Position numbers and translations under genes: made by a program. Below, one piece after another: positions 1-8,828 of a stretch of DNA of 64,000 nt (positions are counted from its first letter, which is position 1; the number at the start of each line of letters is the position of its first letter). This DNA is from Pedobacter sp. ok626 (GTDB lineage: Bacteria > Bacteroidota > Bacteroidia > Sphingobacteriales > Sphingobacteriaceae): NCBI RefSeq assembly GCF_900100435.1, contig NZ_FNEX01000014.1, positions 124,001 through 188,000 of the forward strand, given 5' to 3'. The notes beneath the pieces were generated by a model. The model was not told the DNA's origin, ran no database searches, and saw only the letters and a program-made list of their open reading frames with translations.

Positions 1-1
1 G

Positions 2-187
2 CGACTGACGCAGCCAGGTAAAATAGCAATTGTATATTTTAACAGTGAAGAGGCTAAAGCTTACCATGGTTACATTAAAAAGTTGCAGAGCCAACGTTTA
101 CTAAATGATGATCTTGAGCATCTTGAATTGGAAGAGCTGCAAGGTGTTGAAGGATTGAAGGCCCTTAGAATAGGGGTTAAGTATTAA
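2..187 (+). CDS. 3' end of an unidentified protein (partial)
   Basis: An open frame runs in from the left edge and ends at TAA 185-187, giving the last 61 residues of a protein. The visible part is charged and probably helical (segment QRLLNDDLEHLELEEL) and ends in RIGVKY. I recognise no domain. The next gene starts 1-10 bases after this stop, so the two are probably cotranscribed. The reading frame is uninterrupted and its codon use matches the neighbours, which is the only support that it is real coding sequence. Function unknown. Confidence 0.6.
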   Translation, partial: RLTQPGKIAIVYFNSEEAKAYHGYIKKLQSQRLLNDDLEHLELEELQGVEGLKALRIGVKY

Positions 188-188
188 A

Positions 189-2795
189 TTGCTAGATATG
201 TATTTAAATAGAGCGCTTTTTGCGGTTTTGTTGACGGGCTCGGCGCTTATGGTGTCTTCGGATATGAAAGCCCAGGGACTTGTTTCAAAAGATTCCATTA
301 CGATTGCAGTTGCACCCGAATACAATAAAGTAAGCGCTTTTCATAGGTTTTGGCTGGGCGAAAGCTATCGAAAAATATGGGCTACGCCTGTAAAAATGCG
401 TATCATCGATCTTCAGAAAGAAAAAGGAGGCTTAACTATTGTAAAGCTCGGTGGCGGGATGCAAACCCGCTCACTGCGCCTTGTGGATCCGACGGGCAAA
501 GAATGGGCATTACGGACCGTACAAAAATATCCGGAGCGAGGTTTGGCAGAAAACCTACGGGCAACTATAGCCAAGGATATTGCGCAAGATCAAGTGTCTA
601 CTAATCACCCTTTCGCAGCTTTAGTAGTCCCTGATTTAGCAGGTGCATTGGGATTGGGACATGCTAAGCCCGAAATCGTATATGTGGGTGATGATCCGGG
701 ATTAAAAGAATATAGAAGGGATTTTGCCAACGCGGTTTATCTGATTGAAGAAAGAAGTCCTTTTGAGGAGAAGACCGATAACACCGAGAAAGCTCAAAAA
801 AAGATTCAGAAAAACAATGATACCAAGGCTGATCAACGACTAACACTAAGGGCAAGGTTGCTGGATTTTGTTCTGGGTGATTGGGACAGGCACGAGGATA
901 ACTGGCGTTGGATACCTAAGCCAGATGGTAATGAGACTATTTACGAGCCAGTGCCTCGCGATCGCGATAAAGTGTTTTATAAAACATCCGGAGTGTTTCC
1001 ATGGGTATTAAACCATCAATGGCTTAAATCGCATTTACAGCCTTATAGCGACAATATTAGGGATGTAAATCACTGGAATTTTAATGAAAGATATTTTGAT
1101 CGGTATTTTTTAAATGAACTGACTGCGCAAGATTGGCAGGAAGAGGTTAAATATGTTCAAACCAAACTTACTGATAAGCTGGTTTATGGAGCATTTAGCA
1201 GGATGCCAGATACGGTATTTAAGTTATCGGGGCCGGAATTGATCAGGTGTTTTACCTCGAGAAGGGATAAACTGGATACACTTGCCATGCAGTACTATAA
1301 ATTCTTATCTATAAATGTGGATGTACCTGCATCTGACAAGAAGGAAAGCTTTAAGGTGAAGAATTTGGAGAATGGCGATGTGGAGGTAATCATTCATAAC
1401 ATCAATAAGGAAGGAAAAGAAGGCCGTTTGGTTTATAAAAGAACCTTTACTCAAGGAATTACTAAGGAAATAAGGTTGTTTGGAATAGGGGGCGAGGATA
1501 GATTTATTGTCGGTGGACCATCTTCATCGCATATTCGTGTACGTTTAATCGGTTCCGAGGCTGCTAATCAATACCAGGTTGCTGCAGATGTGAAAAATAA
1601 GCCATTTATCTACGATGAGCCTGCGGAAGGGAACCAGTTCCCTGATAAATCTCAAGCCAAATTCAGGTTGTCGAATGATTCATTGGTTAACCGTTTTGAT
1701 AAAAATAGTTTTCTGTACGATCGCTCAGGAGTTCTTGTTAATGGTGGATACAACATTGACGAGGGAGTACAGCTCGGTTTAGGTTATGTTATTGAAAAGC
1801 AAGGCTTCAGGAAAACTCCTTATGCGCGTAAGCACGAGTTTTGGGCCAATTATAATACTGGGAGAAGGTCGTTTGTGTTAGACTATGTGTCCGATTTTAA
1901 GAAGGCTATCGGTAATAATGATCTTACCATACATGCTAATTTACTTGGCCCCAATAACCTGAGTAACTTCTTTGGCCTAGGTAACAATACGGAGAGAACT
2001 CATCATGATTTTGAGGCTGAGGGTATTGATAGAGAAGATGGTATATCTTATTATAGGAATCGCTACAATTACCTCAATGCTGATATTAAGCTAGGCAGAG
2101 AAATTACTAAACATTTAAAGGTAGATGCTGGCGTGTTGGTTTCTTATTACACCAGTTCAGCTGCAGCAAATGAGGAAAGATTTTTCAACGATTATAACGC
2201 AGCAAATCCTGATCAGCAAATTTTTTCTAACAAACTGTATGGGGGCTTAACTGCTGGATTGATTTATGATACCAGGGATAATGTATCGATACCCAAAAAA
2301 GGCGTTTACTGGAAAACATCTGTGGTAGCACAACATCGATTGGATAAAACCACAGATAGTTACGGGGCATTGACGACAGAATTTCGCTTTTATATCAATC
2401 CTGCAAAATCAGGATTGGTAATTGCTAACCGTTTGGGTGGGGGAACTACCATCGGAGACCCTACTTTCTTTCAACGTATGCAGTTGGGGGGGGCGAAGAG
2501 CTTGCGTGGTTTTAACAGCAAGCGTTTTACAGGTACGAGTATGCTGTATAATAACTTAGATTTAAGACTTAAGCTTTTTAATTTTACTTCCTATCTGGTT
2601 CCGGGAACTGTAGGTATGATTGGTTTTACCGATATCGGTCGTGTATGGGAAAAGGGCGAGCATTCTAATAAGTGGCACCAAGGGTATGGTGGCGGTTTAT
2701 ATGTGATGCCTGGTGAAGTTATCTTATTACAAGCCAGTGTTGGTGTTTCTAAGGAAGCAAGCATGCTGTATTTGTCTATAGGGTTTAATTTTTAG
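189..2795 (+). CDS. Outer-membrane barrel protein with kinase-like N-terminal half
   Basis: The 868-residue product begins with a Sec signal peptide ending near MKAQG (residue 30). The start could be TTG 189 or ATG 198; the latter gives the same signal peptide. Residues about 80-270 hold a conserved block: GGMQTRSLRL, a possible ATP lysine in LRTVQKYP (about 113), then LGDWDRHEDNW (230-239) and PRDRDKVF (257-263). The D-R-H-x-x-N pattern followed by a second acidic motif resembles the catalytic loop of PI3/PI4-kinase, HipA and FAM20-like kinases. Residues about 540-868 resemble the Omp85/D15 surface-antigen barrel, ending in aromatic LSIGFNF as barrels do. Seen: signal, motifs and barrel-like end. 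Inferred: a secreted kinase-like domain anchored to an outer-membrane barrel. It could instead be a non-catalytic relative. Follows the upstream gene almost without gap. Confidence 0.75.
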   Translation: MLDMYLNRALFAVLLTGSALMVSSDMKAQGLVSKDSITIAVAPEYNKVSAFHRFWLGESYRKIWATPVKMRIIDLQKEKGGLTIVKLGGGMQTRSLRLVDPTGKEWALRTVQKYPERGLAENLRATIAKDIAQDQVSTNHPFAALVVPDLAGALGLGHAKPEIVYVGDDPGLKEYRRDFANAVYLIEERSPFEEKTDNTEKAQKKIQKNNDTKADQRLTLRARLLDFVLGDWDRHEDNWRWIPKPDGNETIYEPVPRDRDKVFYKTSGVFPWVLNHQWLKSHLQPYSDNIRDVNHWNFNERYFDRYFLNELTAQDWQEEVKYVQTKLTDKLVYGAFSRMPDTVFKLSGPELIRCFTSRRDKLDTLAMQYYKFLSINVDVPASDKKESFKVKNLENGDVEVIIHNINKEGKEGRLVYKRTFTQGITKEIRLFGIGGEDRFIVGGPSSSHIRVRLIGSEAANQYQVAADVKNKPFIYDEPAEGNQFPDKSQAKFRLSNDSLVNRFDKNSFLYDRSGVLVNGGYNIDEGVQLGLGYVIEKQGFRKTPYARKHEFWANYNTGRRSFVLDYVSDFKKAIGNNDLTIHANLLGPNNLSNFFGLGNNTERTHHDFEAEGIDREDGISYYRNRYNYLNADIKLGREITKHLKVDAGVLVSYYTSSAAANEERFFNDYNAANPDQQIFSNKLYGGLTAGLIYDTRDNVSIPKKGVYWKTSVVAQHRLDKTTDSYGALTTEFRFYINPAKSGLVIANRLGGGTTIGDPTFFQRMQLGGAKSLRGFNSKRFTGTSMLYNNLDLRLKLFNFTSYLVPGTVGMIGFTDIGRVWEKGEHSNKWHQGYGGGLYVMPGEVILLQASVGVSKEASMLYLSIGFNF

Positions 2796-2909
2796 AAGAA
2801 CCGTTTATTTTGAATATTGAGAAATAAGCCCTAATTTGAGTCCCTTATTTTAACCAGATATTTAACCACAAATAAGAACACAAACCACACAATAAAACCA
2901 CAAAGAACA

Positions 2910-3497
2910 ATGAACAGAAGAGATGCGCTTAAAAATACCGCGGTCTTGCTCGGAACTGCAATTTCGGCAACAACTTTTGGTATTTTATTTGAAAGCTTTA
3001 CACTTCCGGAAAATGAGAAAAACTTCATTTCATTTTCGGCAGACCAGGAGAAAGTATTGGGAGAGCTTGCAGATATTATTATTCCACCTACAAAAGATTC
3101 AGGCGGTGCTAAAGCTGCTGGATTAGGAAGTTTCATTCCAATGATGATTACTGATTGCTTCCCTGCTAAAGTACAGCAAGCTTTTGCTGAAGGTCTGAAA
3201 GATATGGAAGCTAAATCATTAAAAGACTTTAATAAAGATTTCTTATCCCTTACCTTAAAGGAACGTGAACAGTTGGTTGCTAATTTAAGAACTGAAACGA
3301 TTGAGAGACAAAGGGCAGATAGAGCTGCAAAAAGAAGTGGTGTTACCTACTTTTTCGTGTTGGTTAGAGATCTGACCATTTTAGGGTACTATGCCTCTGA
3401 AATTGGCTGTACGCAATCACGCGAATATATAGCGATACCAGGACGCTATGATGGTGCTGCAGATCTTAAACCAGGACAAAAGTCGTGGGCTACTTAA
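2910..3497 (+). CDS. Gluconate 2-dehydrogenase subunit 3 family protein (small subunit of GMC dehydrogenase)
   Basis: The 195-residue protein starts with NRRDALK and a hydrophobic stretch (LLGTAISATTFGILF), a Tat-like twin-arginine signal. The rest matches the gluconate 2-dehydrogenase subunit 3 pattern: DQEKVLGELADIIIPPT near the start of the mature part and a C-terminal segment with YYASEIGC and RYDGAADLKPGQKSW. In characterised enzymes this small subunit folds in the cytoplasm with the FAD subunit and its Tat signal carries both to the periplasm. It lies 27 bp upstream of the GMC subunit, so the two form an operon. No cytochrome c subunit follows, unlike the Burkholderia glucose dehydrogenase set. 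Confidence 0.88.
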   Translation: MNRRDALKNTAVLLGTAISATTFGILFESFTLPENEKNFISFSADQEKVLGELADIIIPPTKDSGGAKAAGLGSFIPMMITDCFPAKVQQAFAEGLKDMEAKSLKDFNKDFLSLTLKEREQLVANLRTETIERQRADRAAKRSGVTYFFVLVRDLTILGYYASEIGCTQSREYIAIPGRYDGAADLKPGQKSWAT

Positions 3498-3524
3498 CGT
3501 TTAATTATTAAGGAATAATCAATC

Positions 3525-5225
3525 ATGAATATAAATACCGACTTAAAAAAGGAAAATACATACGATGCTATTGTAATAGGATCGGGGATAAGTGGTGGCT
3601 GGGCTGCAAAAGAATTAACTGAAAAGGGATTAAAAGTATTGATGCTGGAGCGTGGAATGAATATTGAACACGTAACAGACTATGAATCTGCAATGAAAGC
3701 TCCGTGGGAGCTTAAACATGCTGGCCGTCTGACGGAAGAACAGAAAAGAACTCACCCGGTTCAGAAAAGAGACTATCCGTATAGTGAAGCTAATGAAAAA
3801 TGGTGGGTAAACGATTTGGAATGTCCCTATACTGAAGATAAACGTTTCGATTGGTACAGAGGCTTTCATGTTGGCGGTAAATCATTAATGTGGGGCCGTC
3901 AGAGTTACCGTTTTAGCGATCACAACTTTGAAGACAATGCAAAGGATGGACATGGTAATGACTGGCCGATTCGTTATAAAGATCTGGCACCATGGTATGA
4001 CTATGCGGAACGTTTTGCTGGTATCTCTGGACAAGCAGAAAATTGGCCTTTATTACCTGATGGGCAATTTTTGCCTCCAATGGATTTAAACATTGTAGAG
4101 AAATCTGTTAAAAAGAGGATAGAAGAGCATTATAAAAAAACACGCATCATGACTATTGGTCGTGTGGCCAATTTAACCGTTCCTCATAAAGGTCGTGGCA
4201 ATTGTCAATATAGAAATTTATGTAGTCGTGGTTGTCCATTTGGGGCCTACTTTAGTACACAGTCTTCAACCTTGCCTGCCGCTGTAGCCACAGGAAGATT
4301 GACGTTAAGACCATATTCTATCGTAAACCATATCATTTATGATAAGAACACCAAGAAAGCTAAGGGAGTAATGGTAATCGATGCCCAAACCAACAAAACG
4401 ATGGAGTTTTATGCAAAGATCGTTTTTGTAAATGGTTCTACATTAGGCTCTACGTTTATCTTATTAAACTCTACTTCAGAAGCCCATCCTAATGGTTTAG
4501 GAAATGGAAGTGGTCAATTAGGACATAACTTAATGGATCATCATTTCCGTTGTGGGGCATCGGGTGAAGCGCCTGGTTTTGATGATAAATACACTTTTGG
4601 TCGTAGAGCAAATGGAATTTATGTCCCAAGGTACCGTAACGTAGGCACCGATAAGCGTGATTATTTACGTGGATTTGGTTACCAGGGTGGTGCAAGCCGT
4701 AAAAACTGGCAAAGCGATATTGCTGAGCTTGCTTTTGGTAATGATTTTAAAGAAAAAATGAGCACTCCTGGTTCATGGACTATGGGGCTTGGTGGTTTCG
4801 GTGAAATGTTACCATATTACGAGAATAAGGTATATATCGATAAGACTAAGAAAGACAAATGGGGACAACCTGTATTGGCTATCGATTGCGAGTACAAAGA
4901 AAACGAAAAGAAAATGCGTGTTGATATGATGAATGATGCTGCCGAAATGTTGGAAGCATCAGGAATGAAGAATATCAAAACGTATGATAACGGTTGCTAT
5001 CCAGGTATGGCTATTCACGAAATGGGAACGGCCAGAATGGGTAATGATCCAAAAACATCTGTATTAAACAAATGGAACCAAATGCATGAAGTAAGTAATG
5101 TGTTTGTAACAGATGGTTCTTGTATGCCTTCAATTGCTTGTCAAAATCCTTCATTAACCTTTATGGCTTTAACAGCCCGCGCGTGTGATTATGCAGTTAA
5201 AGAACTGAAGAAAAAGAACATTTAA
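3525..5225 (+). CDS. GMC-family FAD oxidoreductase (catalytic subunit of membrane sugar dehydrogenase)
   Basis: The 566-residue protein has the FAD dinucleotide motif GSGISGG at residues 19-25, and the C-terminal GMC domain with the catalytic His region HEMGTARMG and the Asn region CQNPSLTFMAL. It has no signal peptide of its own, as expected if it is exported with the Tat-tagged small subunit just upstream. Cys227, Cys233 and Cys237 form C-x5-C-x3-C, the spacing that binds the [3Fe-4S] cluster in bacterial FAD glucose dehydrogenase (family knowledge). The likely reaction is oxidation of a sugar hydroxyl (glucose C1, or C3 of a glycoside) with electrons passed to the respiratory chain. The substrate cannot be told from the sequence. 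Confidence 0.9.
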   Translation: MNINTDLKKENTYDAIVIGSGISGGWAAKELTEKGLKVLMLERGMNIEHVTDYESAMKAPWELKHAGRLTEEQKRTHPVQKRDYPYSEANEKWWVNDLECPYTEDKRFDWYRGFHVGGKSLMWGRQSYRFSDHNFEDNAKDGHGNDWPIRYKDLAPWYDYAERFAGISGQAENWPLLPDGQFLPPMDLNIVEKSVKKRIEEHYKKTRIMTIGRVANLTVPHKGRGNCQYRNLCSRGCPFGAYFSTQSSTLPAAVATGRLTLRPYSIVNHIIYDKNTKKAKGVMVIDAQTNKTMEFYAKIVFVNGSTLGSTFILLNSTSEAHPNGLGNGSGQLGHNLMDHHFRCGASGEAPGFDDKYTFGRRANGIYVPRYRNVGTDKRDYLRGFGYQGGASRKNWQSDIAELAFGNDFKEKMSTPGSWTMGLGGFGEMLPYYENKVYIDKTKKDKWGQPVLAIDCEYKENEKKMRVDMMNDAAEMLEASGMKNIKTYDNGCYPGMAIHEMGTARMGNDPKTSVLNKWNQMHEVSNVFVTDGSCMPSIACQNPSLTFMALTARACDYAVKELKKKNI

Positions 5226-5268
5226 GTTACATTATGAGGGGATTTACTTAAAATTCACCTGCTAAGAA

Positions 5269-5315
5269 TTGACCTAGGCGCTGTTGCCCCCTTCAGGGCA
5301 GCAGATGCCAGTCAA
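5269..5315. terminator. Hairpin between convergent genes
   Basis: CTGTTGCCC (5281-5289) pairs with GGGCAGCAG (5296-5304) around a 6-nt loop with one G-U, and an outer TTGAC/GTCAA pair (5269-5273, 5311-5315) can extend it. It sits between the ends of the GMC gene and the cvfB-like gene, so it probably serves as terminator. There is no long T-run on either side, so efficiency is uncertain. Confidence 0.5.
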
Positions 5316-5334
5316 TGAGTAGAATGGTTAATTT

Positions 5335-6183
5335 TTACTCTGCGTCGTTATCGACAAATAGTTTGATCTCATAATCAGAAATGGTGATTAGTCTATCTTT
5401 ATACAATCCACCAATTGCTTTCTTAAAAGCACTTTTACTGATTTTGAATCGGTGATATATCTCATCTGGAGTACTTTTATCGCCCAGTGAAATCAAACCA
5501 CCGCTATCTTTTAGGTCCGAAAGTAATACGTCTTTAGTTTCCAGAATGTGTCCATAGCCTATAGGTTGTAAACTCAAGTCAATTTTACCTTCTACACGAA
5601 TCTTTTTGATCCAACCTTTACGCGTTTCACCAGGGTTTAATTCATCAAATAATTCGTTGGTATACAAAAGGCCAATGTATTTATTGTCTACAATTGCGTT
5701 GTAGCCCAAATCTGAGCGATCAGCAATCAATAAACTTACTTCATCACCTTCTTCAAGATCTATATCTTCTTCCTCTACAAAATTTACAAGTTTAGACGAT
5801 GCCAACATGCGGTCATTGCCTTCATCTAGAAATACGTAGACTACATATTTGTCACCTTTAAACATTGGGCGTTTCTGCTCACGTTTGGGTACATAAATGT
5901 CTTTACCTAAACCAATGTCCATAAATGCACTACCGTCTTCAGCTTCATCTACAACAGTTAAATAAGCAAAATCACCTACGCAAGCATAAGGTTTTTTAGT
6001 AGTAGCCTGAAGTCTACCATCTTTAGGCATATAAACAAATACATTCAGGTTTTCACCTATTTCAGCATTTTGAGGAACATCGACGTAAGGTAGAAGTACT
6101 TCTTTTTCACCATCAGTTAAAATCAGACCCTCTTCCGTTTTCGTTACTATTCTAAGGTCGTTGTATTGTCCTATTGCTATCAT
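5335..6183 (-). CDS. cvfB: CvfB-like S1-domain RNA-binding protein
   Basis: The 282-residue cytoplasmic protein matches the CvfB/YitL family in length and layout: an N-terminal S1-like domain (MIAIGQYNDLRI start), then GDFAYLTVVDEAEDGSAFMDIGLGKDIYVP, a third S1-like part with DRSDLGYNAIVDNKYIGLLY, and a C-terminal winged-helix (STPDEIYHRFKISKSAFKKAIG). Relatives bind RNA and affect virulence regulation in Staphylococcus, but the role in Bacteroidota is not established. It begins 17 bp after the stop of the small gene at 6201-6506, with which it is probably cotranscribed. Confidence 0.88.
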   Translation of the reverse strand: MIAIGQYNDLRIVTKTEEGLILTDGEKEVLLPYVDVPQNAEIGENLNVFVYMPKDGRLQATTKKPYACVGDFAYLTVVDEAEDGSAFMDIGLGKDIYVPKREQKRPMFKGDKYVVYVFLDEGNDRMLASSKLVNFVEEEDIDLEEGDEVSLLIADRSDLGYNAIVDNKYIGLLYTNELFDELNPGETRKGWIKKIRVEGKIDLSLQPIGYGHILETKDVLLSDLKDSGGLISLGDKSTPDEIYHRFKISKSAFKKAIGGLYKDRLITISDYEIKLFVDNDAE

Positions 6184-6200
6184 TTTACAAAGGTAGCATT

Positions 6201-6506
6201 CTATTGTCGTTTTCTATGTTCTTCAACAATTTCTAAGTAATGTTTACCCTTAGTTCTTTTAGTTTCTAGTCCGCCACTTTCCAATCCGAACAAAATTTCA
6301 AGTTTTCTGGCAATTTTAAATGGGATGTCCTCTTTGTCATCGATACATATATCCCGATAGTTATAAAAGGTAGTTAAACCTTTACCAATAATGCCAGGAA
6401 TAGCCTTCAGAATGATCTTGTATTCGCTTCTTTTTAGATTCTCTATACATTCCTGAATTTTGTACTTCTTAGGCAACAATTCTTTGTTTTGAGCATTTTC
6501 TTCCAT
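6201..6506 (-). CDS. Small unknown protein, possibly DNA-binding
   Basis: The 101-residue protein has no signal or membrane segment. It is basic and contains a helix-turn-helix-like stretch (KAIPGIIGKGLTTFYNYRDI, about residues 33-52) followed by DIPFKIARKLEILFGL, which could resemble a Cro/phage-type recognition layout, but this is only a visual impression. It is 17 bp upstream of the cvfB-like gene on the same strand, suggesting an operon. I do not recognise a named family. Confidence 0.65.
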   Translation of the reverse strand: MEENAQNKELLPKKYKIQECIENLKRSEYKIILKAIPGIIGKGLTTFYNYRDICIDDKEDIPFKIARKLEILFGLESGGLETKRTKGKHYLEIVEEHRKRQ

Positions 6507-6615
6507 AATAAGTGTATGGTTGTTGTTAATGATAAATTTGTCAAAAGATTAAATTATTGCAAGTCTATACAGAAAGCGATATAAGTTGGTTAAAATATTG
6601 GCTTTATATTTTTTA

Positions 6616-7686
6616 TTATTTTTTCACTGCTATGCACTGAGATTTTTCAGGAAGAATTAAGGAGAATATGGCTATGTCAAACCGATCTTTAAGTAAATGC
6701 ATGGCTATTTTGCTGCGCTTTCCAGAGGCGCAGCAGCATACAATTCTTTGATTAGTAGATAATTTATCCAGATGATCATTTAGACTATAAAGAGGGATGT
6801 TAAGGCCGCCAATGTTGTATTCTTCATATTCGTAGGCTTCTCTAAGGTCTATCAATTGAAAATTGATTTGATCGTTTTTCCATTGCTCCAAATCCTGGGT
6901 ACTTATCTCTCTGGTATTTTCTTGAGTTGTTTTTTTTTTAGGATCTTCATTGTTATTGGTCCTGCCAAAATTAAACCGCTGTGTTTCATTGTTCAGTGCG
7001 TTATATACGAGCAGTTGCCCCGACAAAACCTCCCCAAAGCCACAGATGATTTTAATTGTCTCGTTGGCCATTATGCTGCCAATAATTCCCGGGAGAGTGC
7101 CAATTACCCCGCTTTCTCCGCAATTTGGAACCTCGTCGGGTAAAGGTGGTTCCGGATAAATTGAGCGGTAATCAGGTCCGCCATTAAAATTGAATACGGA
7201 TACCTGACCTTCAAATTGAAATATAGAACCAAATACAAGTGTTTTGTTTAGTGCAACGCAGGTGTCATTTACCAGATATCGGGTAGGGAAATTGTCAGAA
7301 CCATCAATAACTAAATCGTATTGCGCAATGAGCTCTTTTGCATTTTTATCCCTTAGTCGGAAAGGATAAGCTGTAAACTGAACATCCGGATTAAACAGTT
7401 GCAGCCTGGTAACTGCAACATCAGCTTTATGTTTACCAATATCAGCCATCTGGTACAATACCTGTCTATGCAGGTTAGTTTCATCAACTACATCATGGTC
7501 TACAATACCAATATGACCAACACCTGCGCCTACAAGGTATAACAATAATGGGCAACCTAAGCCACCGGCACCTACAACCAATATGCTGGTATTAAGTAGT
7601 TTCTGCTGGCCATCAATCCCCAATTCAGGAAGTATAATTTGCCTGTCGTATCGTTTTAGTGTGCTTAATGTTCTCAACGCTTTCAT
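6616..7686 (-). CDS. thiF: ThiF/MoeB-type adenylyltransferase with C-terminal rhodanese domain
   Basis: The 356-residue protein has an E1-like ATP domain: RYDRQIILPELG at the start, VVGAGGLGCP nucleotide loop near residue 40, IDGSDNFPTRYLVND, and PNCGESGVIGTLPGI. The C-terminal third (from about residue 255) is a rhodanese domain with active-site loop CCCASGKRS. In thiamine synthesis such a protein adenylates the C-terminal Gly-Gly of ThiS and helps load sulfur. The rhodanese end is unusual: the expected Gly-Gly-x-x-x-W ending is replaced by a tail ending CIAVKK, which might reflect an old frameshift or a normal variant. It is the last gene of the thi operon, 24 bp after thiH. Confidence 0.88.
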   Translation of the reverse strand: MKALRTLSTLKRYDRQIILPELGIDGQQKLLNTSILVVGAGGLGCPLLLYLVGAGVGHIGIVDHDVVDETNLHRQVLYQMADIGKHKADVAVTRLQLFNPDVQFTAYPFRLRDKNAKELIAQYDLVIDGSDNFPTRYLVNDTCVALNKTLVFGSIFQFEGQVSVFNFNGGPDYRSIYPEPPLPDEVPNCGESGVIGTLPGIIGSIMANETIKIICGFGEVLSGQLLVYNALNNETQRFNFGRTNNNEDPKKKTTQENTREISTQDLEQWKNDQINFQLIDLREAYEYEEYNIGGLNIPLYSLNDHLDKLSTNQRIVCCCASGKRSKIAMHLLKDRFDIAIFSLILPEKSQCIAVKK

Positions 7687-7710
7687 TATTCGGCTCTTTT
7701 ATTTCAATTC

Positions 7711-8823
7711 CTATCTCAATACATTATCCCAGTCTTTCCAAACTGCCTCATAACCTTGTTTGGCTATCATTTCTGCTATCTCCAGGGCACTTCGCTCGTC
7801 CGAAATCTCAAATTGTTCTAGTGACTGCGGTTCTACGGCATAACCTCCTGGATTAGTTTTAGAACCGGCACTCATCGCTGTAATGCCTAGTTTAATGATG
7901 TTGTCTCTAAATAAGTTAGATTCCCTGGTGGAGATAGAAAGCTCTACTTCTTCATTAAACAATCTGTAGGCACAGATTAATTGTACGAGTTCCCTGTCGT
8001 TCATCACAACTTTTGGTTCTAGTCCACCACTAAAGGGTCTTAATCGCGGAAACGAAATGCTGTATTTGCTTTGCCAGTAGGTTTTTTCAAGATAATCCAG
8101 GTGCATTGCTGTATAAAAAGAGTCTGTGCGCCAATCTTCGAGGCCAATTAAAACTCCCAGACCTATTTTATGAATCCCTGCCTGTCCTAATCTGTCGGGC
8201 GTTTCCAAACGATATTGAAAGTTTGATTTTTTACCCTTTGGGTGATGTTTTTTATAATCCTCCTCATGATAGGTTTCTTGATATACCAATACGGTGTTTA
8301 AACCAAAAGGCCTAAGTTCTTCATAGTCTGCAAGGTCTAATGGTTGTACTTCCATAGAAATATGTGCAAAATGTGGCCCAATCAGCTCCAGTACTTTTTT
8401 AAAGTAGTCGGTATGTACGGATTGGTTGGCTTCCCCTGTGACTAATAATACGTGGTCAAAACCCATTTCCTTAATTACAGCAACTTCCTGCATAATCTCC
8501 ATGGGAGACAGGGTTTTGCGCTTTACTTTATTGTCGTAGCTAAAACCACAATAAGTGCAAATGTTGTTGCATTCATTAGAAAGATACAAGGGGACGTACA
8601 TTTGAACCACGCGGCCAAAGCGCTTTAAAGTTAGCTGCTGACTCATCTGGGCCATTTGTTCCAGATAAGGACCAGCGGCAGGGGAGATTAGGGCCTTAAA
8701 ATCCTCCAATGTCCTTTTACGTGCTGATAAAGCCCGCTCCACATCAACAGCCGCTTTGCTATAAATACTTCGGCTGGTTTCATCCCAGCTGCATTGCTCA
8801 AAAATGTCGTTAAAACCGGACAT
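7711..8823 (-). CDS. thiH: 2-iminoacetate synthase ThiH
   Basis: The 370-residue radical SAM enzyme has Cys85, Cys89 and Cys92 in CNNICTYC, the CX3CX2C cluster motif, and matches ThiH in length. It cleaves tyrosine to dehydroglycine (2-iminoacetate) and p-cresol for the thiazole ring, the anaerobe-type route, in place of ThiO. Other family marks are LLVTGEANQSVHTDY, LRPFGLNTVLVYQETY and SAGSKTNPGGY near the C-terminus. The gene starts 5 bp after the stop of thiG in the thi operon. Cytoplasmic. Confidence 0.96.
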   Translation of the reverse strand: MSGFNDIFEQCSWDETSRSIYSKAAVDVERALSARKRTLEDFKALISPAAGPYLEQMAQMSQQLTLKRFGRVVQMYVPLYLSNECNNICTYCGFSYDNKVKRKTLSPMEIMQEVAVIKEMGFDHVLLVTGEANQSVHTDYFKKVLELIGPHFAHISMEVQPLDLADYEELRPFGLNTVLVYQETYHEEDYKKHHPKGKKSNFQYRLETPDRLGQAGIHKIGLGVLIGLEDWRTDSFYTAMHLDYLEKTYWQSKYSISFPRLRPFSGGLEPKVVMNDRELVQLICAYRLFNEEVELSISTRESNLFRDNIIKLGITAMSAGSKTNPGGYAVEPQSLEQFEISDERSALEIAEMIAKQGYEAVWKDWDNVLR

Positions 8824-8828
8824 AGTAA

